DNA of 15,683 nucleotides, from assembly GCA_937911855.1 (NCBI GenBank), contig CALDPK010000252.1, forward strand, positions 1 through 15,683, written 5' to 3'. Every line of letters starts with the position of its first letter. The first letter of the stretch is position 1. The notes below the pieces were generated by a model. That model had not been told where the DNA came from, did not search any database, and worked only from the letters and a program-made list of their open reading frames with translations. The DNA is from an uncultured Trueperaceae bacterium. GTDB lineage: Bacteria > Deinococcota > Deinococci > Deinococcales > Trueperaceae. Positions 14,298-15,683 of the stretch are shown piece by piece. The position numbers and the translations under genes are program-made.

Positions 14298-15683
14298 TCA
14301 GTACGCATGTTGCTCCTTCTGGTTGCCCTGCAGGCCGGTGGCGTGGCGGACGAGGGCGGTCTCGGTAAGTTGCGGGCCGTCCAGGACGCCGCTCACATGA
14401 CCGTCGTGCAGGACGACAACCCGGTCAGCCAGTCCGATGATCTCGGGCAGTTCACTGGAGATGACGATGATCGACCTGCCGGCCTCCACCAGTTCGCGGA
14501 TCAGGAAGTAGATCTGGCGTTTGGTGCCCACGTCGATGCCGCGGGTCGGCTCGTCCAGAATGATGATCTCGGGATCGATGAGCATGACCTTGCCGAGTAC
14601 GACCTTCTGCTGGTTGCCGCCCGACAGTGATTTGACCGGCGCTGAAGGGTCAGCCGCGCGGATGTCAAAATCGACAGTTGCTTTCTGCAGGGCCTCGTTC
14701 TCGCGCCGGTCGCTGATGAACGGGCGGGCGAGTTGCTCCAGGGCCAGCAGCGTGACGTTAGGCCGCATCGGCATCTCCACCAGCAGGCCCTTGCCCTTGC
14801 GGTCTTCACTCACGTAGGCGATGCCCAGCCTTGCAGCGTCCCGGGTGTTGCGGATCCTGACCTCGCAGCCCTTCACCCGGATGGTGCCTGTGGCGGGGCG
14901 CAGGCCCAGCATGCCTTCGAACAGCTCGGTGCGCCCGGCGCCCACGAGTCCGGAGAAGCCCAGGATCTCGCCGCGGTGCAGGGTGAAGTTCACGTTCTCC
15001 ACGCGGCCCGGCACCGTGAAATCGCTGAGCTGCAGCACCGGTTCCGTGTGAGGGATCTCCGGTTTGGGCGGGAACATGTCTTTCAGTTCCCGGCCCACCA
15101 TGAGTTCAGCCATGGCGTCCTCGTTAAGCTCGGAGGCAGGCTGCGTGGTGATGAGCCGGCCGTCGCGCAGGACGCTGACCCGGTCGGCGATCTCGCGCAC
15201 TTCCTTCAGTTTGTGGGAGATGAAGATGACAGTGGTACCCGCCTGAGCCAGGTTGCGGATGAGCCTGAACAGCACTTCGGTCTCACGGCCGGTAAGGACG
15301 TCGGTCGGTTCGTCCATGATGAGCACGCGGCTGCCGCGCCACATCGCTTTGGCGATCTCGACCATCTGTTTGTCGCTGACGGACAGTCCGGCTACCCGTG
15401 CCTGCGGGTCGATGCGGGTATCCAATTCGCGCAGCAGTTCGCCGGCGCGCGCCTGCATGGCCCGGTCGTCCAGGCAGTTCGCGGCCCAGGTAGATATTGG
15501 CGGCGACGCTCAAGTCCTCCGCCAGGTTGGTTTCCTGGTGGATGAGGATGACGCCGCGCTCCTCGGCGTCAGCGCCGTTCCGGAAACTGACCGGCTGGCC
15601 GTCGACCAGGGCTGTGCCTGCACTGGGTTCCAGGTAACCGGACAGGATCTTCATGAGCGTGGATTTGCCGGCCCCGTTCTCAC
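14298..15683 (-). pseudogene. Sugar ABC transporter ATP-binding protein (RbsA-like), frameshifted and 5' truncated by window edge
   Basis: This encodes the double-ATPase subunit that powers the sugar importer. The first frame runs from the right edge to about 15475 and holds Walker A ENGAGKSTLMKILSGY at the very edge, the Q-loop region LIHQETNLAEDLSVA and NIYLGREL. There the homology jumps to another frame, LDDRAMQARAGELL, because one C too many lies between two CTG codons at 15471-15477 (or two bases are missing). The second frame then runs intact to 14298, with signature LSVSDKQMVEIAKAM, Walker B VLIMDEPTD, the altered second Walker A GLVGAGRTEL, signature LSGGNQQKVVLGK and ILDEPTRGIDVG. 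No slippery heptamer suits programmed frameshifting. Either the gene is inactive or this is a sequencing or assembly error; the intact remainder favours an error or a very recent mutation. Confidence 0.85.

Noticed and set aside
13308..14630. 440-codon open frame on the plus strand opposite the permease and ATPase
   Set aside because: Composition is dominated by Asp, Gly, Ala and Gln, as expected for a shadow frame, and it runs across two unrelated genes of the opposite strand.

Overview
The window is a 15.7 kb stretch of GC-rich chromosome from a diderm bacterium. It holds a lipoprotein, an outer-membrane barrel protein with a signal peptide, and a periplasmic binding protein with a cleavable rather than lipid-anchored signal peptide. 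At least four genes have a TANNNT -10 element only 5-8 nt before the start codon and no ribosome-binding site, which points to leaderless transcripts. Together with the gene content this suggests the Deinococcota (perhaps a Trueperaceae relative). That assignment is an inference, because no rRNA or other marker is present.

Left part (1-5830): a WD40-like surface lipoprotein runs off the left edge on the minus strand. A 357-base gap follows, holding a promoter and two alternative hairpins. Next come an outer-membrane beta-barrel protein and a cis-prenyltransferase (uppS family) on the plus strand. A START-like AHSA1 protein on the minus strand is preceded by a candidate 36-residue leaderless ORF. 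A secreted CAP-domain protein is then divergent from an aldehyde dehydrogenase of the succinate-semialdehyde type (gabD-like). A strong palindrome between the dehydrogenase and the next operon probably ends both.

Middle part (5831-8896): four minor-pilin genes on the minus strand (FimT/GspH-like, PilV-like, PilW-like, PilX-like), each overlapping the next by 4 nt. The large PilX-like protein carries an 18-residue glycine-led repeat predicted to form a beta-solenoid. These proteins probably form the tip or priming complex of a type IV pilus or related secretion or uptake machine. Its motor, major pilin and peptidase are not in the window.

Right part (8990-15683): an unrecognised polytopic membrane protein overlaps tail-to-tail with a GNAT acetyltransferase, followed by recQ with a single HRDC domain. 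A terminator separates recQ from a sugar ABC-import operon on the minus strand, ordered ATPase, permease, substrate-binding protein. The ATPase gene is broken by a one-base frameshift in its first nucleotide-binding domain and runs off the right edge. A perfect orphan Shine-Dalgarno sequence lies between permease and binding protein.

I found no tRNA, rRNA, CRISPR array, insertion sequence or phage gene, and nothing that makes a clear case for an undescribed multi-gene system. The most distinctive items are the PilX-solenoid fusion, the small leaderless ORF, the recurrent leaderless promoters and the ATPase frameshift.
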